In this document: positions 36,017 through 46,096 of the stretch, one piece after another
Position numbering within the stretch: position 1 is the first letter of the stretch
Layout: the number at the start of each line of letters is the position of its first letter
NCBI GenBank assembly: GCA_041749255.1
Contig: JBGTBR010000076.1
Span: 11,629 to 75,628, forward strand
DNA: 64,000 bases
Direction: 5' to 3'
Origin: JABDLO01 sp041749255
GTDB lineage: Bacteria > Bacteroidota > Bacteroidia > Chitinophagales > Saprospiraceae
Program-made: the position numbers and the translations under genes
The notes under the pieces: model-generated
Databases searched by the model: none
Told to the model about the DNA's origin: nothing
Seen by the model: only the letters and a program-made list of their open reading frames with translations

Positions 36017-37501
36017 CTACTTTTCAAATTCATAACACCCGGCATCCGGTGTAAGTGGATCCCGACTCCTTCCTCGTATGTCAAAAGGGATATTTGTGAG
36101 GGGTGTGGCAACGTCCAGGGCTTTTGCACCTTCAGCCAGGGTATAATCGTGTTCTGACCGGGAGATGAAGAGCATATCAGCCGTGCTGGTGAAAATACAG
36201 TTTTTACATGAGCTAAGTACAATATTGTTTTCAGCATCATTATGCTTTATGACATTATTCATCATATCCACTTGAAATATAGAAACGTCTTGCCCCCGGG
36301 ATATATCATCTGCAAAAAACTCTTTGTCGGCATTGCCATCGATGATGCAGTTGGTGATGGTGGCCTTAAGCGGTGACACAAATACAGCTTCCTGACATAA
36401 TGGATCCGAACAGAGATAGTTTGTCAAAAGTACGGCATCTGATTGATTGTTGTAATTGGCAAACGTGCAATAGGTTAAGGAATAATGTCCGCCATAAACA
36501 AATTGAACTCCAGGACCTCCGTTATTGTAAAACAAAGAGTTATAAACATCTATATCAGCCTGGATACCCACTACACCACTCCCGGCAGTATGGTGGATCA
36601 TGGAATTTTCTATACGTACGGATGACAGTGAATCTGCCCTAATCCCGGTAATGGCATTTTTTATTTCTGCATGCTGTATTACATGACCACGGCTTCCGGC
36701 AAAAAAGCGGATACCCGCCCATTGACCAGCCAGTAAGCTGAATTCCGTCTCTAATCTGTCTCCCTGAATAATGACGGGTTTATCTACTGTGCCCTCGACT
36801 TTTAAAGTACCGTTCTTAAGCATGATCAGCGAACCGTCATTGTAAACCGTTTGACCATCCCTGACCACCCCACCATGAACATAAATACGCGAACCGGCTG
36901 GAATGACCAATTCACAACTGTCGATAGCCAAAATACCGTACAGCACATAAGGTCTGGGGTCGTTCCAAATGATGCGGTTCAGATTGCAGGAAAGCAAATT
37001 GATTTTCCCTTTTGCATCTCTCGATGGAAAATAATTGGCGTTTTGTCCCCAGGCTTCAAGGACTATCCTCTTTTCTTCAGCACCTGTGTTCACAATTATG
37101 GCTTCTTCTATGATAAAGGGACTGAAAGAGGATGGCTGATCAGGATCCACCGTCACTTCTACAAATATATATATACTGTCTCTTCCCTGGATTTCAACAT
37201 TAGAGGCTTGGGTGGTAGGTATACCATCGACGTTCATACGGAAGATTTTTCCTTCATCACTAAGCCGAATTTCTCTTATTGAAATAGCCCGGTTTTGATG
37301 GTTATATACCTTTATGATGCGGGTCGCTGAACCAATAGAAGTGAAAACCGTATCGAACCTCAACGTATCGGAAGAAAATGATATATCCAGATCACTCCCG
37401 GTATACACTGCATCCTTTTGGCAAGAAAAGAAAAATAATAGTAATATGAATACAGAGAGGAGTAAAGGTATTTTATTGGGTAGATTTGAAATGTATGTCA
37501 T
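36017..37501 (-). CDS. Lipoprotein with right-handed beta-helix
   Basis: The 494-residue protein has a lipoprotein signal: a hydrophobic run at 13-25 and lipobox FFSC with Cys27, so it is membrane anchored. Residues about 35-150 form an Ig-like region with KVYNHQNRAISI. Residues about 170-460 show short repeated strands with Asn/Gly turns (AEIKNAITGIRADSLSSV and similar), typical of parallel beta-helix proteins. It ends in LTPDAGCYEF, a tail common in this group. The ligand is unknown; polysaccharide is a guess. It is monocistronic. Confidence 0.75.
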   Translation of the reverse strand: MTYISNLPNKIPLLLSVFILLLFFFSCQKDAVYTGSDLDISFSSDTLRFDTVFTSIGSATRIIKVYNHQNRAISIREIRLSDEGKIFRMNVDGIPTTQASNVEIQGRDSIYIFVEVTVDPDQPSSFSPFIIEEAIIVNTGAEEKRIVLEAWGQNANYFPSRDAKGKINLLSCNLNRIIWNDPRPYVLYGILAIDSCELVIPAGSRIYVHGGVVRDGQTVYNDGSLIMLKNGTLKVEGTVDKPVIIQGDRLETEFSLLAGQWAGIRFFAGSRGHVIQHAEIKNAITGIRADSLSSVRIENSMIHHTAGSGVVGIQADIDVYNSLFYNNGGPGVQFVYGGHYSLTYCTFANYNNQSDAVLLTNYLCSDPLCQEAVFVSPLKATITNCIIDGNADKEFFADDISRGQDVSIFQVDMMNNVIKHNDAENNIVLSSCKNCIFTSTADMLFISRSEHDYTLAEGAKALDVATPLTNIPFDIRGRSRDPLTPDAGCYEFEK

Positions 37502-37685
37502 GAGTTGTTAGGTGCGTACAGATAACTATGTAACGATTTTGAGATGCAAAAGTATACAATGACATTTATCCTAAAAATAGTGTAACGATGATAAACTTAA
37601 AGTTTAAAAGGATCTTTTATAGTATAATGAAAATGATTCACCTGCCCTTTTTACAATAAATGATTTAGCAGAAGCCGGATTATTC

Positions 37686-37693
37686 TAATTTTG
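37686..37693 (+). promoter_or_regulatory. -7 element of the glycosyltransferase operon
   Basis: taattttg is an exact TAnnTTTG match, 18 bases before the first glycosyltransferase ATG. No good upstream TTG box is seen. Confidence 0.4.
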
Positions 37694-37711
37694 CCTGCGT
37701 AAAAATAATTC

Positions 37712-38410
37712 ATGATTTCGAGGTATCCTATTATTGATGTTATTATTCCTGCCTTTAATGAAGAGTTATCCATTGCACACGTCATAAATGATATTCCTTC
37801 TAACCTGGTAAGGGAAATTATTGTCAGTGATAACAATAGTAATGACCGTACGTCAGAAGTAGCTGTTAATGCAGGTGCTACCGTGGTATTTCAACCCAGG
37901 CAGGGTTATGGTAATGCGTGTCTGAAGGCCATTGAATATGTGAGTCACAAGGAGAATCCGCCGGACATTATTGTGTTTATTGACGGGGATTATTCAGACT
38001 ATCCTGAAGAGATCCCATATCTGATACAGCCAATTATTGAGGATGATATGGATCTGGTAATTGGTTCCAGAGCATTGGGACAAATTGAAAAAGGGGCGAT
38101 GCAACCTCAGCAAATTTTTGGAAATTGGCTGGCCACTACACTTATACGCCTGATTTATGGTTATCATTTTACAGACCTGGGACCATTCAGAGCTGTCAAA
38201 TTTGTATCCTTATTAGCTATGAATATGCAAGACAAAAACTACGGATGGACGGTAGAAATGCAGGTGAGAGCTGCGAAAATGAAGCTGAAGACAACTGAAG
38301 TTGCAGTACAATATAAAAAAAGAATTGGCAAGTCTAAGGTCTCAGGAACGGTAAAAGGGACTCTGCTTGCAGGACATAAAATTTTATGGACTATCTTTAA
38401 ACTGATTTAA
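37712..38410 (+). CDS. Family 2 glycosyltransferase, polyprenol-phosphate sugar synthase-like
   Basis: This 232-residue GT-A enzyme has VIIPAFNEE near residues 10-18 and the metal-binding IDGDYSDYP near 90-98, and resembles dolichyl-phosphate mannose synthases without membrane anchors. It probably moves a sugar from a nucleotide donor to a lipid carrier. It leads an operon of three genes and is followed two bases later by another glycosyltransferase. Confidence 0.88.
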   Translation: MISRYPIIDVIIPAFNEELSIAHVINDIPSNLVREIIVSDNNSNDRTSEVAVNAGATVVFQPRQGYGNACLKAIEYVSHKENPPDIIVFIDGDYSDYPEEIPYLIQPIIEDDMDLVIGSRALGQIEKGAMQPQQIFGNWLATTLIRLIYGYHFTDLGPFRAVKFVSLLAMNMQDKNYGWTVEMQVRAAKMKLKTTEVAVQYKKRIGKSKVSGTVKGTLLAGHKILWTIFKLI

Positions 38411-38412
38411 AC

Positions 38413-39915
38413 ATGATGATGATAGCAGGATGTATTTTGTTTTGGATTTACATAATAGCTCTTTCCGTTATAACGGTGTATTGTCTGACCCAATTTCATC
38501 TTTTATTACAATATAGAAAATATAAATCATTGGTTTCTCCACTTGTGGAAAATCAAAGGGGAGCAGCACATGATAATCCTTCATTGCCCACCATCACCAT
38601 TCAGTTACCCATTTATAATGAGAGGTATGTGGTAGGCCGGTTGATCGATAATATCATGGAAATGGATTATCCCCGCGAATTATTGGATGTTCAGGTCATT
38701 GATGATTCTGATGATGTAACCAGGGAATTGGCCGCTGAAAAAATAAAAAGTTACAAAAGCAAAGGGTATCAGATTGAACACGTTATACGGAAAAACCGCA
38801 GTGGTTATAAGGCCGGGGCATTAAGGGATTCCCTGCCTATGGCCAAAGGGGACCTGATCGCTATTTTTGATGCCGATTTTTTGCCGAACAGCGATTTTCT
38901 CTGCAAGGTCATTTCTTATTTTGATGATCCCAAAGTGGGGGTGGTACAGACTCGTTGGGAACATCTAAATGAATCCTACTCATTGTTGACCCGGTTACAG
39001 GCTTATCAGCTTAATGTTCATTTTACAGTGGAACAAAAAGGTCGGGATCACTCTGATTACTTACTCCAATTCAATGGTACAGCCGGGATATGGCGAAAGA
39101 GTGCTATCGAAGATGCCGGAGGTTGGGAAGCCGACACCCTTACGGAAGATCTTGATTTGAGCTATAGGGCACAACTTAAAGGATGGAAAATCGTATTTCG
39201 TGAAGATATAGCCTCTCCAGCGGAATTACCCGCTGAAATGAATGGCTTGAAATCCCAACAATTTCGTTGGATGAAAGGAGGTGCAGAAACGGCAAAGAAA
39301 ATGCTGCCCGAAGTTTGGAAATCACAGATCGGATCAGTAAGGAAATTTCATGCTACAGTACATCTTCTTGCCAGTACGGTATATTTATTTGTTTTTCTGT
39401 TGGGTATTTTGAGTGTACCCATTTTACTGTTACTTAAACCCACGGAAGAAGTTACAACACTTTTATCTTTTTTTGCCGTTTCACTATTTTGTATCACTAT
39501 CGTATACATTTACGCCAATGTAGATTTAGCGGACAAAAAGCGACCACTACTATTTACTATTATAAAAATGGCAGTAATTTTTCCTATATTCCTTTCTTTG
39601 TCAATGGGATTATCACTACACAATTCGGTAGCGGTATTGATGGGATATTTTGGAAAAAGGACTGCTTTCGTCAGAACGCCCAAGTTTAATATTCAGACAC
39701 TTAAAGATACTTTTGTCAGTAAAGGAGATTACTTGTACAGGTCAGTTTCTGTCGTGACAATGTTTGAAGGTTTCCTGGCCTTTTATTTTGCCCTGGCTAT
39801 TTACCTGGGTTTTGTCATGGATAATTATTTATTTACCATTTTGCACATACTTTTATTTGCAGGGTATAGCACTGTTTTTTACTATTCTGTCAGACATATC
39901 CCACCTGTAAAGTGA
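38413..39915 (+). CDS. Membrane-bound processive family 2 glycosyltransferase
   Basis: The 500-residue protein has an N-terminal membrane segment, a cytoplasmic GT-A domain (about 50-300) with FDADFLP, a TEDLDLSYR acceptor motif and QFRWMKGG, the Q(x)xRW signature of processive beta-glycan synthases, then four or more C-terminal membrane segments. It resembles cellulose- and mannan-synthase-like enzymes. No PilZ domain or BcsB partner is evident. It starts two bases after the previous stop and overlaps the next gene. Confidence 0.88.
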   Translation: MMMIAGCILFWIYIIALSVITVYCLTQFHLLLQYRKYKSLVSPLVENQRGAAHDNPSLPTITIQLPIYNERYVVGRLIDNIMEMDYPRELLDVQVIDDSDDVTRELAAEKIKSYKSKGYQIEHVIRKNRSGYKAGALRDSLPMAKGDLIAIFDADFLPNSDFLCKVISYFDDPKVGVVQTRWEHLNESYSLLTRLQAYQLNVHFTVEQKGRDHSDYLLQFNGTAGIWRKSAIEDAGGWEADTLTEDLDLSYRAQLKGWKIVFREDIASPAELPAEMNGLKSQQFRWMKGGAETAKKMLPEVWKSQIGSVRKFHATVHLLASTVYLFVFLLGILSVPILLLLKPTEEVTTLLSFFAVSLFCITIVYIYANVDLADKKRPLLFTIIKMAVIFPIFLSLSMGLSLHNSVAVLMGYFGKRTAFVRTPKFNIQTLKDTFVSKGDYLYRSVSVVTMFEGFLAFYFALAIYLGFVMDNYLFTILHILLFAGYSTVFYYSVRHIPPVK

Positions 39916-41210
39916 AAAAGCTAATATGGGCAACATTGTTTATAGTCCTTACAGGACTTTTGGGAAAATGGCCGTCACAAAGTGACTTTGCCATTATTCT
40001 TTTGCTATTTACCTCATTATTTGTAGTGTATGCTTTGCTCATATCTTCATGGAAGTGTAGTGATAAAGTAATCGGTTGGGTAGCTACTGGTTTAGCAGCC
40101 AGACTCATTCTTATATTTTGCTTTCCACAGCTTTCGGATGATATTTACCGGTTTTACTGGGATGCAATGTTGACGGATCAGGGAATTAGTCCATACCGGT
40201 TTTTGCCTGCAGAGATTTCACATGCAACGGTGGCCAATCACCGGGAAGTATTTGAAATGCTCAATTCCAAAGAGTATTATTCAGTGTATCCGCCTTTCAA
40301 TCAATTGTTGTTTTGGATCAGTCTGAAAGCAGGAGTTTCTTTATATGGATTTAGTATAGTATTAAAGGTATTGTATCTGGCATTTGAAGTAATCGGAGTC
40401 ATATATATGCTAAAAACCCTGAAGGCACTGGGTAAATCCATGTGGTGGGGTGCCTTGTACTGGTTAAACCCACTCGTCATCATGGAAGGAATGGGTAATT
40501 TGCATATAGAGTGTGCAATGGTAGGTTTACTTTCAGTAAGTGTATATTACTATCATAAAAATCAGCTGCATTTCAAGACAGCTCTACACTACGCTGCATC
40601 AGTGGCACTTAAGATCACCCCGCTTATGTTATCGCCTTTTTTGTTTTTTCATCAGGATAGAGGTAGTAGACAAGCTTTTACTTTAAAAGTTCTGATTTTA
40701 GTACTGTTTCTTTTTTTACCCCTTTTCATTCTTATGGACATACCTTCATTTTTACAGAGTTTGGAATTGTATTTCAGAAAATTTGAATTTAATGCCGGTA
40801 TATATTACATACTTCGCTGGGTCGGGTTTCAAATTTCAGGCTACAATCTTATAGCCTATATTGGACCGGCTCTTATTTTGTGTTTTACAGTAGTGGTATT
40901 GTGGATGTCTTTATCTGTAAAATCAAGAGACACAATTACATTGATTCAACTTTGGTTGGTAACCTGGACCGCATATCTTTTATTATCAACTACCGTACAC
41001 CCCTGGTATATAATACCTATACTATTTTTAGGTAGTTTTTCCGGGTTTTTATATCCGGTAGTCTGGTCTTACCTCATCACTTTAACATATATCAATTACA
41101 GCTATAATCAGTATTGTGAAAATCTGTGGGTTGTGGCTATTGAATATCTTCTGGTAGGAATTTTTATCGGGGTTGAATATTTTTATTATAGAAAGAACAC
41201 GTTGGCATAA
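39912..41210 (+). CDS. Polytopic membrane glycosyltransferase-like protein (GT-C/GT87-type)
   Basis: This 432-residue protein begins at a GTG that overlaps the upstream stop as GTGA, so translation is coupled. It has about eleven membrane segments and the periplasmic loop SDDIYRFYWDAML with acidic residues early, which is how GT-C enzymes using polyprenyl-phosphate sugars are arranged. A possible scheme is that the first gene charges a lipid carrier and this protein uses it (inference). The sugar and acceptor are unknown. Confidence 0.75.
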   Translation: MKKLIWATLFIVLTGLLGKWPSQSDFAIILLLFTSLFVVYALLISSWKCSDKVIGWVATGLAARLILIFCFPQLSDDIYRFYWDAMLTDQGISPYRFLPAEISHATVANHREVFEMLNSKEYYSVYPPFNQLLFWISLKAGVSLYGFSIVLKVLYLAFEVIGVIYMLKTLKALGKSMWWGALYWLNPLVIMEGMGNLHIECAMVGLLSVSVYYYHKNQLHFKTALHYAASVALKITPLMLSPFLFFHQDRGSRQAFTLKVLILVLFLFLPLFILMDIPSFLQSLELYFRKFEFNAGIYYILRWVGFQISGYNLIAYIGPALILCFTVVVLWMSLSVKSRDTITLIQLWLVTWTAYLLLSTTVHPWYIIPILFLGSFSGFLYPVVWSYLITLTYINYSYNQYCENLWVVAIEYLLVGIFIGVEYFYYRKNTLA

Positions 41211-41291
41211 CACATTTTCAAATCGAAACCACTGAAACCAATAAAATGCAAAGACATTTTTATGATAAAGTGCATTTGGAAGAAGATTAAT

Positions 41292-41324
41292 AAAAAACCC
41301 CCTTCAAATCAGTATTGAAGGGGG
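41292..41324 (-). terminator. Terminator of the gldKLMN operon
   Basis: On the minus strand ccccttcaa and ttgaagggg form a 9-10-bp stem around a 7-base loop, followed by tttttt. It lies 25 bases after the gldN stop. Confidence 0.85.
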
Positions 41325-41348
41325 CTATTATTATATCGATAATCTCTT

Positions 41349-42242
41349 TTAATAGGACCAGAGATCGTGTTCAAAATTAAATAACTCCTGTTTAATCCTG
41401 TCTGATTGGAGCAAAACATCCATACCAGGATTTGCTGATTTTTCAAACATGATATCGAGGGTAACATCATTGACATTGGATGCTTTAAAAATATAACTCG
41501 AATAAAACCTGGCCTCCATCAGGTCTGACCACGTCATTGGGGCAGCATCGTTAAATTCATTAAAGACCCTGTGTTTTGACAGGTGTTCTCTCACTTCAGG
41601 ATAATACACCCAAAACAAAGGCAGAGAGTATTTGATTTCACCGGTTAGTTCGTCGTATTCATCTTTAATAGGAGAAATACCGATGGTTCTCACTTTCATG
41701 GTAGATGTTTTGGTGTCAAAAAACCAAATTTCTTTAATACGGAATTTTTTAATGTCTTCCCAGTTGATTTCACTTTTTGTCACCTGAATTTTTTCAATAT
41801 ATTCATCGTAGTCAAATACTGTAGTTGTATCCGTTCTGTAAATAATATTATTGAGGTCTTCTACGGTTAGGATTTCTCTAAAACCCTCATCTCTAAATAG
41901 GGCTATATCACCATTTTCAGCTAATTCTCTCAAAATATTAAAAAACGGCTTTTGTGGATACCTGAATACCAGATTCATTTTTTCTCTGGTGTCTATGAGT
42001 CTCCATATTCTCTTTTCCCATGCGATATCCGCTTCCCTGATGGGTTGATAGGGAAGTACCCGGTTATCCACGATAAGGCTTTTTTTAACGATATCATCTA
42101 TATACATATCTTCCATAGTCATGCTGGATTCAGTCCTGAATGTCTCCATTTCTGCATTGGAAGGTACCTGAGCTATGCCAACTGAAGTTACACCTACTAC
42201 AGTAAAAAGCGAAACGAATGATCTGAAAAAAGAATGTATCAT
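41349..42242 (-). CDS. gldN: Type IX secretion / gliding motility protein GldN
   Basis: GldN is a periplasmic component of the type IX secretion system that forms a ring with the lipoprotein GldK. The 297-residue protein has a signal peptide (about 1-24). Conserved family segments include DVNDVTLDIMFEK-like strands, VKKSLIVDNRVLPY and IKEIWFFDTKTS. It follows gldM by 10 bases in the order K-L-M-N and ends the operon before a terminator. No gldO duplicate follows. Confidence 0.93.
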   Translation of the reverse strand: MIHSFFRSFVSLFTVVGVTSVGIAQVPSNAEMETFRTESSMTMEDMYIDDIVKKSLIVDNRVLPYQPIREADIAWEKRIWRLIDTREKMNLVFRYPQKPFFNILRELAENGDIALFRDEGFREILTVEDLNNIIYRTDTTTVFDYDEYIEKIQVTKSEINWEDIKKFRIKEIWFFDTKTSTMKVRTIGISPIKDEYDELTGEIKYSLPLFWVYYPEVREHLSKHRVFNEFNDAAPMTWSDLMEARFYSSYIFKASNVNDVTLDIMFEKSANPGMDVLLQSDRIKQELFNFEHDLWSY

Positions 42243-42252
42243 AGTATTTTTT

Positions 42253-43842
42253 TTAATTGATCCTAAAACTCATTGTACCTAAATTTCTGGCTGCCTGATC
42301 ACCAGGACATCGGCACATTACATTTTCAAAATAGAATAAGTCTCCTGGTATTGCTTTGTCCATCAACCCTTTTACCTGTGGATTAAATCTTCCGCCCTGA
42401 TGTTTTCTTACGACTTCCGGATCCTGTCTTCTAGGTACCCTTATGAGATCAAAATCTACAATCTCGCATCGGGCATCAAAATCAAATCCGTCCAATTTGG
42501 GTAAAATGCCTGTTTGAGCTTTGAAGGGACCGCTCCCCATTACACCACTGGGTTGGCTAGATAAAGTAGGTACCGGGTCAGGTATTCTTTTAACCCTGAA
42601 ATTTTTTGATGCTGTTATACCCCCACCGCTCACATTGATCACAGCAAATTCGTTTTGGCGTGTTTGCGTGGTTACATTTACAGTATACGTACCATCAGCG
42701 TTCGGCTTTATTGCGCCTCCACCGGCTCCACCCATAGAAACTCTGAGTTCGTTACTGGAAATACCGGCTGCGGACACCTCTACAGGATTATCTACACCAA
42801 TGTAAAAAACGTTCATTTTAAGAGGGGATATGGCCACGGACCTTTCTCCAACTTCATATTCAAAGGTATTGGTATAGGTTTTTACTTCATTGGTCACTGG
42901 ATTGGTCACAGTGATTTCAGCATTGTACGTTTTTCTTCCGACTGTTGGTGAGGAAGCGACAAATCGTGCTACACCATCTTCTCCTACACTTAGAGGAGAA
43001 CCATTGACCCTAATATTAATTCCTGTTTTATTCGAAGTACCAGCTGAGGCACTGAGGAAAATATCTGATTCAAAGGTTTCACCCTTTATCACGTAGGTTT
43101 TCTTAGGTGCAGATACTACAGTGTATTGATCCAGAACTACGTCTTCACCGCCTACTTTTTTAACCAGGTAATTTAAAACAGTCGCTTCCGAAGACTTCAT
43201 ATCATTTTTAAATTTGGAAAATATAGGCATCACGGCTCCAACTGGCATATGATTAAAGGTAAAATCGGCCCAACCTTCTCTACGGGTTTGACTGGATCTC
43301 CAGGTTTCATCATCGATTTCTATAGGAATTTTACCTCTGTATAAATCCCTTTCATTTTCATCAAAAAATTGAATATAACGCTCTCTGTATTCTAATAGCT
43401 TTTCTTTGAGTTCTTCTCCTTTTCCCTGATTGACCATAATTCTTGTAGTCGCATCGTAATCCCTCTTCCCTTTAATTTCTATTCTTCCGTCTGCTTCTAC
43501 AAAGTCTCCATCGTCTACGACTCCATTTTTATTTCCACTGGCATCAATTAAATTATTGACGATTTCATCAAGGTATTCATTGGCTTCAAGGGAGAGCGCC
43601 TGAACTTGATCGACGCGTTCTGCGTAGATTTCGAGTTCACTGTTTTTACGAGCTCTATCTATGATGGTGGCAGGAAGTGCTGCGTTGCTTTCATCTAGAG
43701 CATTGTTTGCGCTAATGAGCCCTCTATCTACCATTTCAAACGCATTAAAAATTTCAGCTGAAACGTTGAGAGCCAATAAAGCTGTAAGTACCAGATACAT
43801 GATGTTGATCATGAGTTGCCTGGGTTCCTTAGGTATTGACAT
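42253..43842 (-). CDS. gldM: Type IX secretion / gliding motility protein GldM
   Basis: GldM pairs with GldL as the inner-membrane proton-driven motor of the type IX system, spanning the periplasm. The 529-residue protein begins with PKEPRQLMINIMYLVLTALL, the conserved start with one membrane helix (about 9-27). Four periplasmic domains follow. Length agrees with the family (about 510-520). Its position between gldL and gldN is the standard order. Confidence 0.96.
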   Translation of the reverse strand: MSIPKEPRQLMINIMYLVLTALLALNVSAEIFNAFEMVDRGLISANNALDESNAALPATIIDRARKNSELEIYAERVDQVQALSLEANEYLDEIVNNLIDASGNKNGVVDDGDFVEADGRIEIKGKRDYDATTRIMVNQGKGEELKEKLLEYRERYIQFFDENERDLYRGKIPIEIDDETWRSSQTRREGWADFTFNHMPVGAVMPIFSKFKNDMKSSEATVLNYLVKKVGGEDVVLDQYTVVSAPKKTYVIKGETFESDIFLSASAGTSNKTGINIRVNGSPLSVGEDGVARFVASSPTVGRKTYNAEITVTNPVTNEVKTYTNTFEYEVGERSVAISPLKMNVFYIGVDNPVEVSAAGISSNELRVSMGGAGGGAIKPNADGTYTVNVTTQTRQNEFAVINVSGGGITASKNFRVKRIPDPVPTLSSQPSGVMGSGPFKAQTGILPKLDGFDFDARCEIVDFDLIRVPRRQDPEVVRKHQGGRFNPQVKGLMDKAIPGDLFYFENVMCRCPGDQAARNLGTMSFRIN

Positions 43843-43884
43843 ATTAAAATATTTTTTAAAAACTTTTTTGCAATTTCAAATAAT

Positions 43885-44475
43885 TCAACTTCTAACCGTG
43901 TATGCAGATAATACATTTCCGTACACGGAATTAAGAGAGGCCAGGTTTTTGTTCAAGGAAACCATTTGTTCTTTATATAATTTGGTGTCTTCTACGGTGT
44001 CGTTCAAAGAAACCATCGCTTCTGTCATTTTGCCGTAAAAGTTGTGCATAGTTTTAATTTGCTCAGAGGTTTCCTCAAAATCAATTTCCTGCAAAGCCTT
44101 TAAAGCACTCAGATTTCTTGACATATCCTGCAATTCATTTAACATTCCACCCAGATTTTTTTCTACTACATCTGCATCCAAAGGTCTTTTGGGAGTATAA
44201 CTAGATTCTACCGGCCCGGCGGTTAATGGATTTAGATTGGCATTAAAATTATCAAGACCCGGATAGAGTTTTTCCCAATAATAGTCCTTTTCAGGACCTA
44301 AAATACCCAGAAAAGCAAATAAGATAGCCTCGACAACGAGACCTGCAGTAATAGCCATTCCTCCCCATGAATAACTATTTATTTTTCCTAACGCTCCAAG
44401 CATTACTACAGAAGCACCTAATCCGATTACCAGATTTTTGAAGTACTTGAATCCTTTTGAATTTGTAAGACCCAT
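43885..44475 (-). CDS. gldL: Type IX secretion / gliding motility protein GldL
   Basis: GldL is the inner-membrane partner of GldM. The 196-residue protein has two membrane helices (about 13-32 and 38-58) with a conserved glutamate (VVEAILFAFLG) placed to carry protons, then a cytoplasmic helical tail. It is slightly shorter than the Flavobacterium protein. It lies 185 bases after gldK, the largest gap in the operon; I saw no convincing promoter in that gap. Confidence 0.95.
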   Translation of the reverse strand: MGLTNSKGFKYFKNLVIGLGASVVMLGALGKINSYSWGGMAITAGLVVEAILFAFLGILGPEKDYYWEKLYPGLDNFNANLNPLTAGPVESSYTPKRPLDADVVEKNLGGMLNELQDMSRNLSALKALQEIDFEETSEQIKTMHNFYGKMTEAMVSLNDTVEDTKLYKEQMVSLNKNLASLNSVYGNVLSAYTVRS

Positions 44476-44660
44476 ATTTCAATTTGATTTTAATTAATTT
44501 AATTTAATAGTTTATAAAGTATAATACATACAACTTGTTATTCTATAACACAATAACCTGCAAGCATCCTCTCGGGCCACAAAACCCTCGCGATGACACT
44601 TATCAACATAAAAACTTCTTTTGTAAGTGCTTTTAGTATGTTTAACACGATATTTATTGA

Positions 44661-45890
44661 TTAAAAATCGTTGATTGATCTTCCAAGGAAGGTCAAAGCA
44701 CTTCTAAATCCAATATAAGACTTTGAAGTATCCTGATATTCCCATTGTCTTGTGCTGGTCTGCAAGAAATAACCAATATCTTTCCAGGAGCCTCCTCTTA
44801 TGACTTTTCTTTTGTATACTTCCGGATCATTAGGATTTGCGTTGTATTTAAAGTCAGGATTTAAATCGTGTTGGTACAAATAGGCCGTTTCGTGATATGA
44901 AGTTTCCGTCCATTCAGATGCATTACCGGACATGCAATACAGCCCGTAATCATTAGGAAAATAAGAATCTGCTTTCACTGTATATAAGCCTCCATCCTCC
45001 GGGTAGTTTCCTCTGCCTGGCTTAAAGTTAGCCAATAAACATCCTTTCGCATTTCTCAGGTAATATCCTCCCCAGGGATAAGGTGCTATATCATGACCTC
45101 CTCTGGCAGCGTATTCCCATTCGGCTTCTGTCGGTAACCTGAAAGATTCCACAGCAGGTTGATTTGCATTTATGGAGTTCCAAATCATGGTTCTCCAATT
45201 ACAAAACGCTCTGGCCTGATTCCAATTGATTCCCACTACAGGATAATCATCAAATGCAGGATGCGAAAAATAATTTCTGGCATAGGGCTCATTGGCAGAA
45301 TAGGAAAAATCTCTTATCCAGCATAGTGTATCAGGGTATATATTTAATTCTTCTTTTTTTATGAGCTGGGACCTGGGAATATCTTTTCTTTTAATTGCCA
45401 TATCCCAATCCAACCATTCGTACTTATAATTAAATTTCCTTGTATCCAATTCTCTTTTTCCCGAGAATGCCATGTCTCCCTGATAATACATTTCATCTAA
45501 CAACTCATCAGTCCAGTCAATAGGGAAATCCCAGTCTAATTTCTCATTACCGTATTCGTCTTCATAAAAGTCACCTAAAATTACATGGGCTATTGAATCC
45601 TTAACCCAATTGACAAATTGCCTGTATTCATTATTGGTAATTTCTGTGTCGTCCATGAAAAATCCCTGGATAGAAACAGCCTTAGGTCGTTGAAGATATG
45701 TGGAAAAAACATCCTGATCACTTTGCCCAATATGAAGAGTGCCAGAAGGTATATAAACCATACCATATGGATTTATACCTTTCCAGGATGGCCTGTCTAA
45801 GACCCCAACCAATTCGCCACTTTGCTTTTTACCACAAGAAGACAACAATATTCCTGTGAACACAAAGAAAATTAATACCGTTTTTTTCAT
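44661..45890 (-). CDS. gldK: Type IX secretion / gliding motility lipoprotein GldK
   Basis: GldK is an outer-membrane-anchored lipoprotein that forms the periplasmic ring with GldN. The signal ends in lipobox LLSSC with Cys19. The rest is the formylglycine-generating-enzyme-like fold with YIPSGTLHIGQSDQD, LPTEAEWEYAARGG, SGNASEWTE and RKVIRGGSW. The family fold is used structurally here, not as an enzyme. The 409-residue length is normal. A near-perfect promoter lies upstream, so K-L-M-N is one transcript. Confidence 0.95.
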   Translation of the reverse strand: MKKTVLIFFVFTGILLSSCGKKQSGELVGVLDRPSWKGINPYGMVYIPSGTLHIGQSDQDVFSTYLQRPKAVSIQGFFMDDTEITNNEYRQFVNWVKDSIAHVILGDFYEDEYGNEKLDWDFPIDWTDELLDEMYYQGDMAFSGKRELDTRKFNYKYEWLDWDMAIKRKDIPRSQLIKKEELNIYPDTLCWIRDFSYSANEPYARNYFSHPAFDDYPVVGINWNQARAFCNWRTMIWNSINANQPAVESFRLPTEAEWEYAARGGHDIAPYPWGGYYLRNAKGCLLANFKPGRGNYPEDGGLYTVKADSYFPNDYGLYCMSGNASEWTETSYHETAYLYQHDLNPDFKYNANPNDPEVYKRKVIRGGSWKDIGYFLQTSTRQWEYQDTSKSYIGFRSALTFLGRSINDF

Positions 45891-45941
45891 TTTCTTTTAA
45901 AGATTTAACCGTTTTCTGAGCCCTTAGGCTGAATAAAAAGA

Positions 45942-45972
45942 CAAAGATATAAGAGTGTAATAATATATCAAA
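45942..45972 (-). promoter_or_regulatory. Consensus Bacteroidota promoter of gldKLMN
   Basis: On the minus strand TTTG (45969-45972) is followed after exactly 19 bases by tatctttg (45942-45949), a full match to TTTG-N19-TAnnTTTG. The implied start leaves a 5' leader of about 45 bases before the gldK ATG. This is the best promoter match in the window. Confidence 0.8.
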
Positions 45973-46096
45973 TAAAGTCTGGTTATCTTGCAAAACAAAT
46001 AACAAATTCCTAACGTCTGCAAACCATATTCTATTATGGTGCGAACTGGAATAGTTATCCATTCCATCTAAAACACAAAAATTTCACCAATATTGT

